The position numbers and the translations under genes were made by a program. From assembly GCA_030248225.1 (NCBI GenBank), contig JASANE010005132.1:1-14874 (forward strand): a stretch of DNA of 14,874 nt. The letters are read 5' to 3'. The notes under the pieces were generated by a model, which was not told where the DNA came from, did not search any database, and saw only the letters and a program-made list of their open reading frames with translations. Origin of the DNA: Trileptium ribeirensis. Its lineage: Eukaryota; Nematoda; Enoplea; Enoplida; Thoracostomopsidae. Below are positions 1 to 9,866 of the stretch, in pieces; positions within the stretch are counted from its first letter, which is position 1; every line of letters starts with the position of its first letter.

Positions 1-690
1 CGAGCGTTTTTCGATTTAGGGTCTGGGTCATGGGCAAAATGTGGGTTTTTGCACCATTTTATCCCATTCACGGAAGCAAGGTCATTTTAATCTTAATTTT
101 CGAATTTTTTTCTCGGGTTGGTTTTATTTCGTAGTAAAATGATAAATGCCGATACCTCTTTTTTGTTTTTCGATTAAGGCTCCGGTTCTGTATTTATGGG
201 ATTTGAAATACGGGTGTATGGCGCCCCAATGGTTCCCCGACCCCAAAATTTGAAAATTGGTTGTGACATCTTGGGCGGCTGATAAGTTTCAACAGGGTCT
301 TTGGCATGGGAATCTCATTGCCGGTGTGGGTTTTGCTTTGTGACCCATGGTTCCATGGGTACGGGGTTATGACGCTCCATGGTTCGGGTCAGAGGTCAAA
401 ATGGGGGTGTTGCACCCTATTTTAGTACCCTTCAGGGAAGTAAGGTTATTCTTACCTTAACTTTCGAATTTGTTTCTGCGCTTGGTTTTATTTCAAAGTA
501 AAACGATAAATGCCAATGCCTCTTTTTGTTTTTCGATTAACCCTCCTGTTCATGGGGTTTGAGGTATATCACCGCCGTGGTTTCTCGACCCAAAATTCGA
601 AATTATGTCCTTTGAGGCTGATAACTTGCACTTGTGGGTTTTTCGGCATTGTAAACTTATTGCCAGTGTTAATTTTGTTCTAACTTTTGC
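1..690. repeat. Two-copy diverged tandem repeat, unit about 361 bases
   Basis: Two head-to-tail copies can be aligned by eye, about 1-340 and 341-690. Matching anchors are GGGTCA at 25 and 386, GCACC at 51 and 412, TGGTTTTATTTC near 119 and 483, a GATAAATGCC block at 141 and 505, CGATTAA at 171 and 534, and CATTGCC-type sequence near 316 and 659. The spacing is 361-364 bases in the first two thirds and shrinks to about 345 at the end, so the copies carry indels. No long open frame runs through either copy. It could be a decayed satellite or an internally repeated transposon. The left edge of the window may cut off further copies. Confidence 0.8.
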
Positions 691-2640
691 GGTATTGTAT
701 GATATCCACATATAGTATATCTACGTATGCCACCGACAGCTTATTGGTTGTGCATGCAAAAGGCGTAGGTGTACCTATGCTTCACTACGCTCTGCAATCT
801 TGATAGAGTTACTAAAATAATGATATTTTGAGATAACACGCGAGAAGCTTAACTTCGACGAAGAGCAGTTTTATACAAGAGGCAAGCTAACACTGTAATT
901 TATATGTAAGCCGATGTTCTCACAGCATTTTCGATACTGAAACATTTATGTCCCGCCTCAAATTTGTGTATTTACACCTGGGCTCTCCAAATTGGGGGGA
1001 CTGGGCCCTGGCATTTTGTGGTTTTCCTGATTCAAAACAGATGCCCCCTGTTCATGCCCCTCCTTGACAAAATTTTGGGCTCCCTGTGATTTATCGCCTC
1101 TTGGCAAATTATTTTGTTTTCATTCGGTCCAAAGTACATAAAATTTTATCAAAATTTGTACTAAAATTCCTTCCTGAAGCTAAAAATTTAGCAAGATTTG
1201 TCAAAGTTTGCTCCAAACTATCTTTTTCTCTTGAACAAAAGCATTTTTACAGTGTTTGTGACATCATTTTTAACTGTTTTTCTCTTGGCAAAATGCCCCC
1301 TGGCAAAATTTTCAGCGAATGAATAGCCCATTTGCTCTAGTGGGTTGGCTACGTAATTTAGGTTATTGTGGTAGCTTTATTGTGTCATCACATTGTTCAT
1401 TGTCTAGTGTCGGATACCATGACGCGTATGATCTAAAATATCAATAGTTTTAATATCTAAATTATTGAGATGAATTTTTATTTGGGCATACGTTAGCCAT
1501 GCAAGAAAACTATTTTTGTGTGTGCGTAATAATTGTAATTCATCGTTGGATGGACAAATTTATAAATTTTTGCTTTTTGTGTAGTGATATCTAACTTTCT
1601 GTTGGTGTAAGATAATGTTCGATCTTTGTAAGAAAAAGTGTCTTTGATTGAGAACTTTGTCATGTTTGGTGGTGTGGGACCTATTTGCAATTAAGATAGT
1701 ATATATATAACTCTTGCTAGAAGTATTGGATCGAAAATAGATTTATCTATCATTATCCATCTCTCTGATAAACGCATATAGTCACAGTGAGCCACAGTGT
1801 TACGCAATATTTTGTGAGATGAGTCTTTGTCGAGCGTTGAGTTAGACCGCTTGAAATATGGGCCTCGAGGTAATGAAAATTTAAAAATTTTGATTATTGA
1901 TGTAACAAAAGAAATAGTCAAACCTTCAAAATTAACATTTCTTTACTCTAATTGTACCTATATAGATGGAAAGGTTTTGCATTACCGTCATGCGATTAAG
2001 GCAATATTATAGTACTTGTGTGCCTTTCGTCCATACGGAAAGCGCCAGGGGCCTTCAACTGTCAAGTTTTACGTGGATTCTACTTTTCTGCTTTAAACTT
2101 CATTGAAAACATAGAGTGACACTACGGTGATTTTAGTCATACATCCAAACCGAAGTTCATGTCTTCTTCCAATGACAAATAAGACAAAAACATTTTATAT
2201 TTATAAATCACGAGCAAAATTATTATTTCAAAAGTGATTTTTACACAGTAGGGCCTCTAAGACTTGTCTTATTTGATACATACTACGCAGAAGCAATTGC
2301 TTTTATCTTTTATCGTATTTAGCAACCCCGAAAACCTATATATAGACACGGTCGATTAAACTATATACATCTGTATTGGAAAAATGGTGAGACTTACAAT
2401 TTTTGGTGCCAAAATTTACAGAATTTTGCTCGGGCACCTTTGCATATGGTTAATACCATAGCGAATATGGTGGTAAAACAATGTAACCTGATTGTTATAA
2501 AATCTGGCTACATGCGTATAATTTCATAGGTTACCTCAATAAGCAAAAAAGTTGCTTTGTAAAAATTTGAAAAATGTTCCACTTTTTTGGGATATATTGA
2601 AAACTTGAAAACGGCGGCTCGGACAAAAATTCAAATACAG
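691..2640. other. Non-coding or presumed intronic sequence with decayed repeats
   Basis: No gene can be supported here. 960-1320 is rich in short G and C runs and contains the phrases CAAAATTTTGGGCTCCCT and AAAATTTTCAGCGAAT, which recur in looser form near 5020-5260 and 13430-13500. This suggests remnants of one dispersed repeat. 1493-1945 is unusually open on both strands (see findings) but matches no family I know. 1946-2640 is AT-rich sequence in which I see nothing else. If exon A is internal, this stretch belongs to the intron before it. Confidence 0.5.
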
Positions 2641-2644
2641 CAGA

Positions 2645-2990
2645 ATTATATATAGCTTTGATAAGAGGATTCTGTTTGGTGGACTTCGTTTTTCGCTGTG
2701 AAGCCGCTATCTCGACATAGGTCGTGAAAAATAGATACCCAGACGGCCAAATTTAAAAAAAATTGGCTATTTGGGGCCCATTTTTGACCCGAAAGACGTG
2801 GTCGGCGGATAATGCACAAATACACTGAAATTTTTATCAAATAAAAAATTTTTGAAGATCCATCCATCTATGTATCCGGTGATGAATTATAATCTACGCA
2901 GACGGACTAAAGAAATTTTTACGATTTTCGCTGCTAGCAAAGTTATTGGTAGAAGCACCGCTAGCTTCACCCGTTCCGTTTCAGTAATCG
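2645..2990 (-). repeat. Dispersed repeat, minus-orientation copy
   Basis: Read on the minus strand, this stretch aligns with 11970-12280 on the plus strand. Shared blocks in the same order are TAAAAATTTCTTT, GTCCGTCTG, a CATCACCGGAT / CATTACCGGAT pair, an AAATTTGGCC block, GGTATCT, CGACNTATNTCGAG and GCAGCGAAAAA / ACAGCGAAAAA. Identity is moderate and indels are common, as expected for old transposon remnants. No transposase-like open frame is present. The element ends are not defined. The minus copy may carry an insertion of about 95 bases near 2560-2655, because a GCAACTTTTTTG phrase resumes beyond it. Confidence 0.75.
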
Positions 2991-3721
2991 TAGCAGGTTG
3001 ATCTGAGGGTCCGAAATGAGTTTGGGGCGTCAGTTCCCTGACACTTGTCGGTTCCATAGTCCTAAACTGGGGGACGTCTAGGTCATGCCCTCTCGTATAA
3101 TTTTGGCAATCCGGAGAAACCAGCAATATACTGGGCTTTCCGTAGGATCAAAATATATAGTATCGGGGGCTTTGAGTTCGGGGGCCACAACTCCAATGTG
3201 TTGGAGCTAGAATTGTCTTGAAGATTCCCTTAGGCTAATGGGTGTCTTATAATTGCACTTCATCATGTTTTGCATGCCTTTACAACATGTATATATATAT
3301 GTTGTTGGTTTTGTTGCATATGTATTTTCTAACTGAAAATGCCGCTCTTCATTTCACTCAGGAAATAATTATCACGAATAATCTAAATATATGCCGTAGC
3401 ACTAAGTTTAATGATAATGTTTTTGTTGCATCCCTTTGTAATTGATATCATCTTAATGTACTTGCGGGGTGGCGGGAGGGGTATGTAACCTACAGTTAAG
3501 CTAAGTTAAAATTTACCCAAAGATATGTTGTGCGGAAGTTATCGGAATACAATAATTAACAGACAGAAAATATAGCAAAATTTCTCGCGAAGTGTTTGCC
3601 AAAAAAATTCTTTTTCTGGCCGTCACGTTACTGGAAGATCATCCGGAGACGCCAGTATATTCTAGAAATTACAAAGATAACGATGATATTGCTGCGAGTT
3701 ACAACCGCGAATTTATTTTAG
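2991..3721. other. Presumed intron ending at exon A; no gene seen
   Basis: There is no supported gene in this stretch. A G-run cluster (GGGGTGGCGGGAGGGG) lies at about 3465-3480. A short TA microsatellite lies near 3288-3300. The stretch ends in TTATTTTAGCAG, which supplies the acceptor for exon A. An in-frame TGA at 3684 closes the exon A frame upstream, so exon A has no nearby initiator and must be entered by splicing. Confidence 0.5.
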
Positions 3722-3980
3722 CAGCGCAATTGACTCTACAGCCGCAAATACTGATTTGTTAGTTTCTGGACTTTGCAAAAATCAGCCGCCGTATCACGAA
3801 AATAGTCAGTCATCGAGCGATCAGTGTCAGACAAAGCCGCAAAAAGTGTGTGCTGATGAACAGTGTCGCAGCGGTACTTTCGAGCATAAAGGTCCGGTAG
3901 CACTCGACCACGACGACAGTGATGAACTAGGTTCACAAGGAGACGACCTCGCGCCGGGAACGGAGGACCATCATTGCTCG
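3722..3980 (+). CDS. Exon A of an unrecognised disordered protein (internal, partial gene)
   Basis: This is an internal coding exon of a gene I do not recognise. It follows a TTATTTTAG acceptor and ends at a TCG|GTTAGA donor whose +3 base is T. It gives 86 whole codons after one base of a split codon. The residues are hydrophilic and look coding: Ser/Gln/Cys-rich in the middle (HENSQSSSDQCQTKPQ) and acidic towards the end (LDHDDSDELGSQGDDL). Third-position GC is higher than in the flanking DNA. It enters from a phase 2 exon outside the window and leaves in phase 0, which fits exon B exactly. I see no domain, signal peptide or membrane segment. The antisense frame at 3736-3936 is also open but has no splice context. 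Alternatively this could be a separate gene's exon, since it lies 4.8 kb from exon B. Confidence 0.6.
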
Positions 3981-5899
3981 GTTAGAGGAAAACTATATTA
4001 CAATTATTATGTGTGTTATTATTATGTGCAGCGATAAGAGGATTTACTTGCTGTCTTAAAATCGTTTGTTTACTACCTTCCAAAATGTAGGGAAAACAAT
4101 ACGTTCATTTGGGAATAATTGCGAAGGTAGGGAAATAATAGTTTATTCTATATGCTACATTTTCATGTGTTAGACTCTCGTGCATATATTTTTAGGCTTT
4201 AATAGAGTGTGTTAACATTAGAAAAAGTGGTAATTGAATTTTATTGTACAGAAAACATGAATTTATGTCATTAACAAAAAATGATTTAATGTAACATGTG
4301 AGCAGTGTGTGTGGACGAACACTAGTGCTTGAAAAAACGGGGATTCCCACTATGGGCAGGCCAGTTGAAATGACAAAAATAAATTGAGATCATTTAATAG
4401 TGAATAGAAGACTACTTAAATGCAACGCGACTACAATATTGCTGAACATTGACTAATTTTTTGTTCCTGCGATCCAAAGATTTTAATATCAATACACGCG
4501 CTAATTCATTATTATTATGCTGGTTCCAATTCAATTATTATTGTTATTATGCTGAATGTTTTTATCAGTATCTTCGCATTCTTCATGACTTACTATTTTC
4601 TCTGTTGAGTTGGCAGCTCACTCATAATCTCACATGCCGGTGATATTGGTTGGTGTGTAACTCGACAGAGTAGCAATCGGTTATGACGAAGATTTATTCC
4701 TAACAAATAAGTGGCTAATCATTCGAAATAATGTGTCTTATGTATTGTATATGTAATTAAATATTAATATAGCTTGACCCCATGGTGATGGGCTTTATCA
4801 TATATTAATTCACTGTCTCCTGTTTGACCGGAATGACGCCAAACGGATCATCTCTTTGAACGGGTTCCAACATGGTCTCGAGGTTACAGGATCACCAAGA
4901 GTATATACTGTCGCCCATCCTATTCAATTACGCATCACTACTCCGAAGCGGTGGCTGACATTTTAGGTCCACTGGTAAAAACAGGATTCCCACATAAAAA
5001 TTTGGATCAGTCTTGCAAAATACCCCTTGTAAAATTTTTGTGTTCCCCGTCTCCCAGCCCGTTAAAACAATCCCAATAAAAACTCACAATTTTTACAAAA
5101 AAATCCTTTTTGAAGTTAAAGATTAAGTTTTGAAAATTTTTAGATTCGACCACTGCTTCGCTCCCCCTTCAAAGCGGGACCCCGCCCCTGCCGAACTCCC
5201 TGCCCCAGCTCTGAACCAGGGTTCCCCCGGTTCATGCCCTCAGGTGAAATTTTCAGTGAATTGTGGCTTTTCGAAGAGAAACCAGAAACGCTTGGATCGT
5301 CGGGTTTCCCGAGAAGACACTATATTATAGTGCTGTCTCTAATGAAGGTTTAGAAAGAGGTTTTGGCCCTAGTTTCCCAGTAAGTAGGTTTACATGGGTG
5401 ATTTTGATATCAATATAGTTCTCGCGGAAATGAGACGCTATTACGGGATCAGATCACCGGTTCCTGAGATACCGGTAAACCTAAGATTTCTGAAATCAGT
5501 CATTCGATTTCTCTATTTTCCGACGTGTCTTGAAACAGTAATGGTTGTCCTGAAACTTGACAAATTTAAGATATCTTGCTCTCTGAAGTGATGGCCAAAA
5601 ACCGGTCAAATTTGGCATATCTTCGGCAAAAAGTCGGGGCTTTGATTTTTTGTTTTTTGAACTTTTTTAAAAAGCAAACTTTATCAAACTGGGCATTCTA
5701 GTGATCATGTGAACACTATTTCCAGTACCTAGGTATCTTCCTATTGGTTCTGGGGCCCCCAACAAATTGATTTTAACATCTGGCTCGCCGAAAATGGCAT
5801 AAATTTGGGCACTTTGTTGATTTTGTGAAAATCTCCCTGCAGTGAATTGCTTCGAAGACTGCTGTGTATTTCGCTGAAGAAAAATGACAAAAACATAGA

Positions 5900-6470
5900 A
5901 AAAATTTCTTAAACGGGAATTGGAAAAGGAACCCTATATTGCAACCTTGTTCAATTTTTATAAGTTTGTTATAAACTGAAAAATGTTTTTCAGTCATAAA
6001 AATGCCCTTCGTTAGTGACAGGCTTTCACACGGAGAGGGCATATCTTTCGGCGTCTCCCGGGTGCCTCCAATTCAGTTCTCTCCCATGTATTTTTTTTGC
6101 TTCCATGTGTTCAGCCTATCGCTTCCAGGTATTTTTCTGCACCACATAATAATGCTTCCGTATTAAACTAAAAAATTTCTAAATTTATGCCTTGCGGGGC
6201 CAAACATTACAAAACAAACATTATAATTTCCGTCAGTCTATAGAGTTTCACTATATAATGTGCATTATTATTGTATATTTTATGTATTGTGAATCGGCCA
6301 TTTATGCTATTTTTGCGTTTTTCAGGTCCCCAGCTCAACAGGGGTCTTCGAGTTCGACTTGGGAGAGACAGAATTTCTCACGCTAGTTCCGTTCCCGCAG
6401 GTACTTTGGAGGGAGTTTGGGAAAGCCAGATTTCACTCAAAGAAATATCGTGAACAAGCAAAATACTGCC
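5900..6470 (+). repeat. Dispersed repeat copy 1, plus orientation
   Basis: This stretch aligns along its length with the reverse complement of 7325-7912. Shared blocks in order are CGGGAATTGG / CGGTAATTGGG, TTGTTCAATTTTTATAAGTT, AATGCCCTTCGT, TTTTTCTGCAC / TTTTTCTCACG, CAGTCTATAGAGTTTC / CAATCTATAGAATTTC, GTGCATTATTATTGTATATTT, GCGTTTTTCAG and TTTGGGAAAGCCAG followed by TTTCACT. The middle block is the most conserved. Homology may extend leftwards to about 5725 (AGTACCTAGGTATC against AGTGCCTAGTATAG), with an insertion in this copy. It encodes nothing recognisable and is probably a non-autonomous transposon remnant inside intron 1. Confidence 0.85.
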
Positions 6471-7324
6471 CCCTTACGACTTACGCTCACTATATAGATA
6501 TGATAAAGGTGTTTTACTTACTAAAAACAAGAAGATCAATTAAACATCTGTACGCCTCAGCTGAATTTTAATTCCGTCGCTAAAGTAACAAAAGCAAGTG
6601 TTTGATGCTCCTTGCACTAAGTGAGTACGATTGACCAAAAACTGTAAATAAAAATTCATTCTCAAAATGCCGATGCGACTTATATAATTAAGAAGGGGGT
6701 TCCCAACCCCAAGTTTTAATCTACAGCCAAAGAGACGAAAGCAATAGGCCAAATTCATTCATTTGTTTTGTTTATTAATAACAAGTGTTCAAAAAGCATA
6801 TTCACGTTGCTTGACCTACAGGATTTATTTAAACTAAAATCACAAAAATATATATTTTAAATAAACGCTGTTAAATTTATGTACTAAGCGAATCTGTTTC
6901 TATGTGAAATTATCTGAGTATTTAACATTGTACAGTGCCCACCAAAATGACTGTCACTTGCTCTCTCGAAATCCGACGGTCATTTGTGACTTGTATTTTA
7001 GTACAGTTCTTTCGCCAAAACCTTCAAGCGAACGATATTCAGCTGTAAACTACTTCTTTTTGGAATTGATCAATGATTTATTTGGATTTATAACGCAAAC
7101 GATGCATTAGAGTGTGGAATGTGTGATTGGATTAATAAAAATTTTCCACTGAATTTTCTGTTATAAGTTCAATCGGTGTTAGTAAAATCGTATTACCTGT
7201 TATAAGCATTATAAAAATTATTGCTTGCAACATTTCTGAGCAGATTATTGTCTTGCTTGTTTTCGATATTTTAGTGAGTGAAATAAGAAAGGGCTTGAGC
7301 GAATCTTTGTACAATAAACTGCAA

Positions 7325-7912
7325 GGGTTCAGTGTTTTCTTTCTTCTGGATATTTCTATAAGTGAAACCTGGCTTTCCCAAACTGCGTCGAAAGTACATG
7401 GTAGACCGAGCTGGGGAGATAATTTCGGCTTCGTCAAGTCGAACTGGGGGACTGAAAAACGCGAAAATAAATGGTCAACGCACAGTAAATATACAATAAT
7501 AATGCACACAATACCTATATTGAAATTCTATAGATTGACGACAATTATAGCGTTTTTAGCCATGCAGGGCAAAAATTTATGGATTTTTTACTTCTATAAG
7601 AAAAAATTGGCATAATTTTTTTTCGTACAGAAATTAGCCTATTTTTAGTCGTGAGAAAAACACCAGGAGGCTAAACTGTAGGGACGGCAAAATAATACCT
7701 GGTGAGGGGGCTGAACTGGGTAGGGGAGCACCTGGGGAGGCCGAAATACTTGGGCGCCTTCGCCCTCCGTGGGAAAGCCAGAAAATTACGAAGGGCATTG
7801 TTATTTCTGAAAAAGCATTTTTTAAGTTTATAAGAAACTTATAAAAATTGAACAAAGTTACAATAACTACAGGTTCATTTTCCCAATTACCGCTTAGGAA
7901 TATTTCGAACTT
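7325..7912 (-). repeat. Dispersed repeat copy 2, minus orientation
   Basis: This is the inverted partner of 5900-6470, separated from it by about 855 bases. Open frames across it, at 7132-7509 and 7634-8113 on the minus strand, are probably by-products of the repeat. Their translations resemble frames in copy 1 only where the DNA itself matches, and they show no domain. Possible further homology runs to about 7960. Terminal inverted repeats and target-site duplications could not be placed by eye, so the exact ends are uncertain. Confidence 0.85.
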
Positions 7913-8812
7913 GTGGAAAAGCCATTGGATTGCTATACTAGGCACTGAAACACGACGAAAGAATTTAGTTTTACCATGGTGATAGTAGATTAACCGACAC
8001 TTCTTATGCTGATGACGACCTCGAACCGACATTAATAATGTGTAATCGATCGCGTTATAGTGTTTGGCCAAATTATATGGCCTGCACATCAGCGGATTGC
8101 GAACGAAAGACATGCATACTAACTACAGGGAAGGAATTGACTAAGCAGGGCTATATTGTGAGCTTGGAATACAAGTGTGCCTGTAAATGTGCGCTTAGAC
8201 AATATTCGTATATTCGTTCAGTATATATGTACGTTGCGTCCATTTTGGGTTGAGTGAATTACTGCAGATCTGCAAACCGTAGACCTGTTTGAGAACTTTT
8301 GCCATCGCAGGGTTATGGTCCATCCAGCCTTATATTCCTGCAAATTCAGAGTACATCCATGCTAATTGCAGTTAAATGCATTAGGTCTTCATTGGCTACC
8401 AAAACTAAGATTAATTTCCAAGTGTATTGTAGTATTTCTTAGTGTGATGATTAAGCTCAAAGCTAGCGTATCGTACATACTATAGTCTTGTATAAAACAG
8501 GAGCCTACGTGGACTTTTATAGTTATAAAGTGAAGCGTTTTCTACGGTCTCAGTCTTTTTCGGAATTTTTGAGGCTATGTGTTAATAATATTTACGTTTT
8601 CAATATACATAGTAGAACAGCAAAGTTTATAAAATCCCAAATTTGTGCCAAAAGTACGATTATATAACAAAACGAAAAACCATATGGATTTTGAAAAAAT
8701 GCTGCCTGTTGGCTCGCTGGAGTAAATGTTATCTTTATTCAATTCCATTTGCATTCCGAACGTATGATTTTCTTTTATTAATAATAATTATATTTAGTTC
8801 GTTTGGTTATAG

Positions 8813-8933
8813 CAACATGTTGCGAGTGAAGTTGCTGCCGCTACCGATGGCACGACGGCTGTGTCGGCGCTTAGTCGCGATAATCGTGCAACAATTGTAG
8901 CGGAATATTGTCTTGTGCCGACGGAAACTCTTG
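8813..8933 (+). CDS. Exon B of the same unrecognised gene (121 bases)
   Basis: This is a short internal exon that no single long open frame reveals. Its frame is open only between TAG at 8810-8812, whose AG is the splice acceptor, and TAG at 8939-8941, just inside the next intron. The acceptor is GGTTATAG|CAA and the donor is CTTG|GTACGT, a good match to consensus. It encodes 40 codons plus one base, beginning QHVASEVAAATDGTTAVSAL and ending in CLVPTETL. Composition is Ala/Thr/Val-rich and soluble. It starts in phase 0, matching exon A, and ends in phase 1, matching exon C, where the split codon becomes Asp. The overlapping frame at 8643-8900 is AT-rich and hydrophobic upstream and probably spurious. 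No domain is recognised. Confidence 0.7.
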
Positions 8934-9350
8934 GTACGTAGACGGTCGTTGAGTATTTGTAGATTTAGGTGTGGGTTTATATATATATTGTGAAACTTCT
9001 AATGAGCAGCTGGCATGGTTGAAATCTCTTCTTTTGTTCTTTCGACGCGAACTGTATCTTATTCTTCTAGATGGGTTTTCCGCCATCTCAATACTCGGCC
9101 ATAATCGCTGGAAGGACCATCTTTCTAAACATGCGTTTATGTGAAAGCAGTATTAGCATGACTTTTCGCATCTTATCAAATCGAATTCCGCATATAAAAA
9201 CATGTGCTAAGCAATCACGTTTCCTAGTGTTGTATATATGTTCCTGGTTAATTTAGTATTACGGAAAAATTCAAACGTACAAAATAATGTATTGTTTGTG
9301 GGTGTTTGTGTCGAACACAGTTAGGGTTTTGCGTTTGACAATAATTGCAG
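8934..9350 (+). other. Intron 2 (417 bases)
   Basis: The GTACGT donor at 8934 and the TTTGACAATAATTGCAG acceptor ending at 9350 define this intron. It contains a short TA run near 8980-8990. Small frames on both strands show no coding character. An ATG at 9287 is in frame with exon C and could in principle serve as an alternative start if the acceptor were skipped, but the 21 codons before the acceptor look intronic. Confidence 0.65.
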
Positions 9351-9866
9351 ACTGTGACGATGAAGAAGACTGCGTAGATAGTAGTGGTATCATTGGTACC
9401 GGCAACGGTGGAGCATATGACGATGAAGAAGATGACGATAACAACGGAATCGACGAAGACGACGACGATGATGACGACGACGGCGGCGAAGATGAAGACG
9501 ATGAAGATTGCCGCGATGATGGCGGCGCTGCAACGCACGAGGAGGGCGACATCGATCATGCTATTGAACAGGCGGCAGCTGTCGCCATTGCGGCAGATGC
9601 GGCCATGTTATCACCGTCACCACAGTCGTCGGCGTCGACGCTTCAACGTGTTGCCGCTGCAATACAACTGCCGCCGCGCAATTTGCTCTACGACGCGATA
9701 CGCAGTTGCAGCGATGATGACGAATCAACATGCCATGGACATTCAAGGTCGAGGACGGCGACTACGATCGACTTGAAAGGTGCTGTGGGACGCAGACCGA
9801 GCTTCAGTGGCGAAGGCGGTGTAAATGATGCCACGGCTGAGACGTTTAAATTAGGGATAGCTAACG
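9351..9866 (+). CDS. Exon C of the unrecognised gene, carrying an acidic tract
   Basis: This is the best-supported coding stretch with exon E. It is bounded by a CAATAATTGCAG acceptor and an AACG|GTAAGT donor. At 516 bases it both starts and ends in phase 1. The first third is strongly acidic: 26 of 34 residues encoded at 9419-9520 are Asp or Glu, with a run of eight Asp. An Ala-rich segment follows (HAIEQAAAVAIAADAAM), then SPSPQSSASTLQ and a Ser/Asp stretch (RSCSDDDESTCHG) resembling casein kinase 2 acceptor sequence. GRRPSFSGEGG, encoded around 9788-9820, contains a protein-kinase-A-type RRxS site. These are motif-level observations only. No folded domain is visible, and the region is probably disordered. 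Acidic disordered tracts are common in nuclear, chromatin and signalling proteins, so a cellular role cannot be assigned. Confidence 0.85.
9419..9520 (+). repeat. Acidic codon repeat (GAY/GAR tract) inside exon C
   Basis: This is an imperfect run of GAC, GAT and GAA codons coding for mostly Asp and Glu. Synonymous GAC and GAT codons are mixed within the eight-Asp run, so the tract is not a pure trinucleotide microsatellite. This suggests it is maintained at the protein level. The antisense strand is open in two frames here simply because the reverse complement of such codons lacks stops. Confidence 0.9.

Larger units (their letters stand above)
3981..8812 (+). other. Intron 1 (4832 bases) between exons A and B
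   Basis: This is inferred from the GTTAGA donor at 3981 and the GGTTATAG acceptor ending at 8812. It is AT-rich with many short chance frames. It holds the inverted repeat pair at 5900-6470 and 7325-7912. 4800-5350 contains C-run and G-run sequence resembling 960-1320, notably near 5020-5260. In 4040-4800, 6475-7320 and 7950-8810 I see no gene. A 71-codon cysteine-containing frame at 8038-8253 is noted in the findings but not called. Confidence 0.6.

Noticed and set aside
1086..1322. 78-codon plus-strand frame
   Set aside because: It is AT-rich with Lys/Phe/Leu-biased composition and lies within sequence resembling a dispersed repeat. There is no domain or splice context.
3736..3936. Minus-strand frame opposite exon A
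   Set aside because: The plus strand has proper acceptor and donor sites, hydrophilic composition and phase agreement with exon B. The minus frame has none of these.
6192..6571. Overlapping plus-strand frames in repeat copy 1
   Set aside because: Three different short frames are open over the same repeat and none has a recognisable motif. The inverted copy does not preserve a single frame.
7132..8113. Minus-strand frames of 125 and 159 codons as transposase or other genes
   Set aside because: They cross the repeat copy at 7325-7912, show no domain or catalytic motif, and change frame relative to the homologous copy at 5900-6470.
9287..9350. ATG at 9287 as the start of exon C
   Set aside because: The 21 codons before the acceptor are AT-rich, hydrophobic and intron-like. 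The CAATAATTGCAG acceptor at 9350 joins exon B in phase.
9248..9559. Long minus-strand frames opposite exon C (Val/Ile/Phe-rich and Ser-rich readings)
   Set aside because: They arise because reverse complements of GAC, GAT and GAA codons contain no stops. There is no splice or start context, and exon C on the plus strand explains the region.
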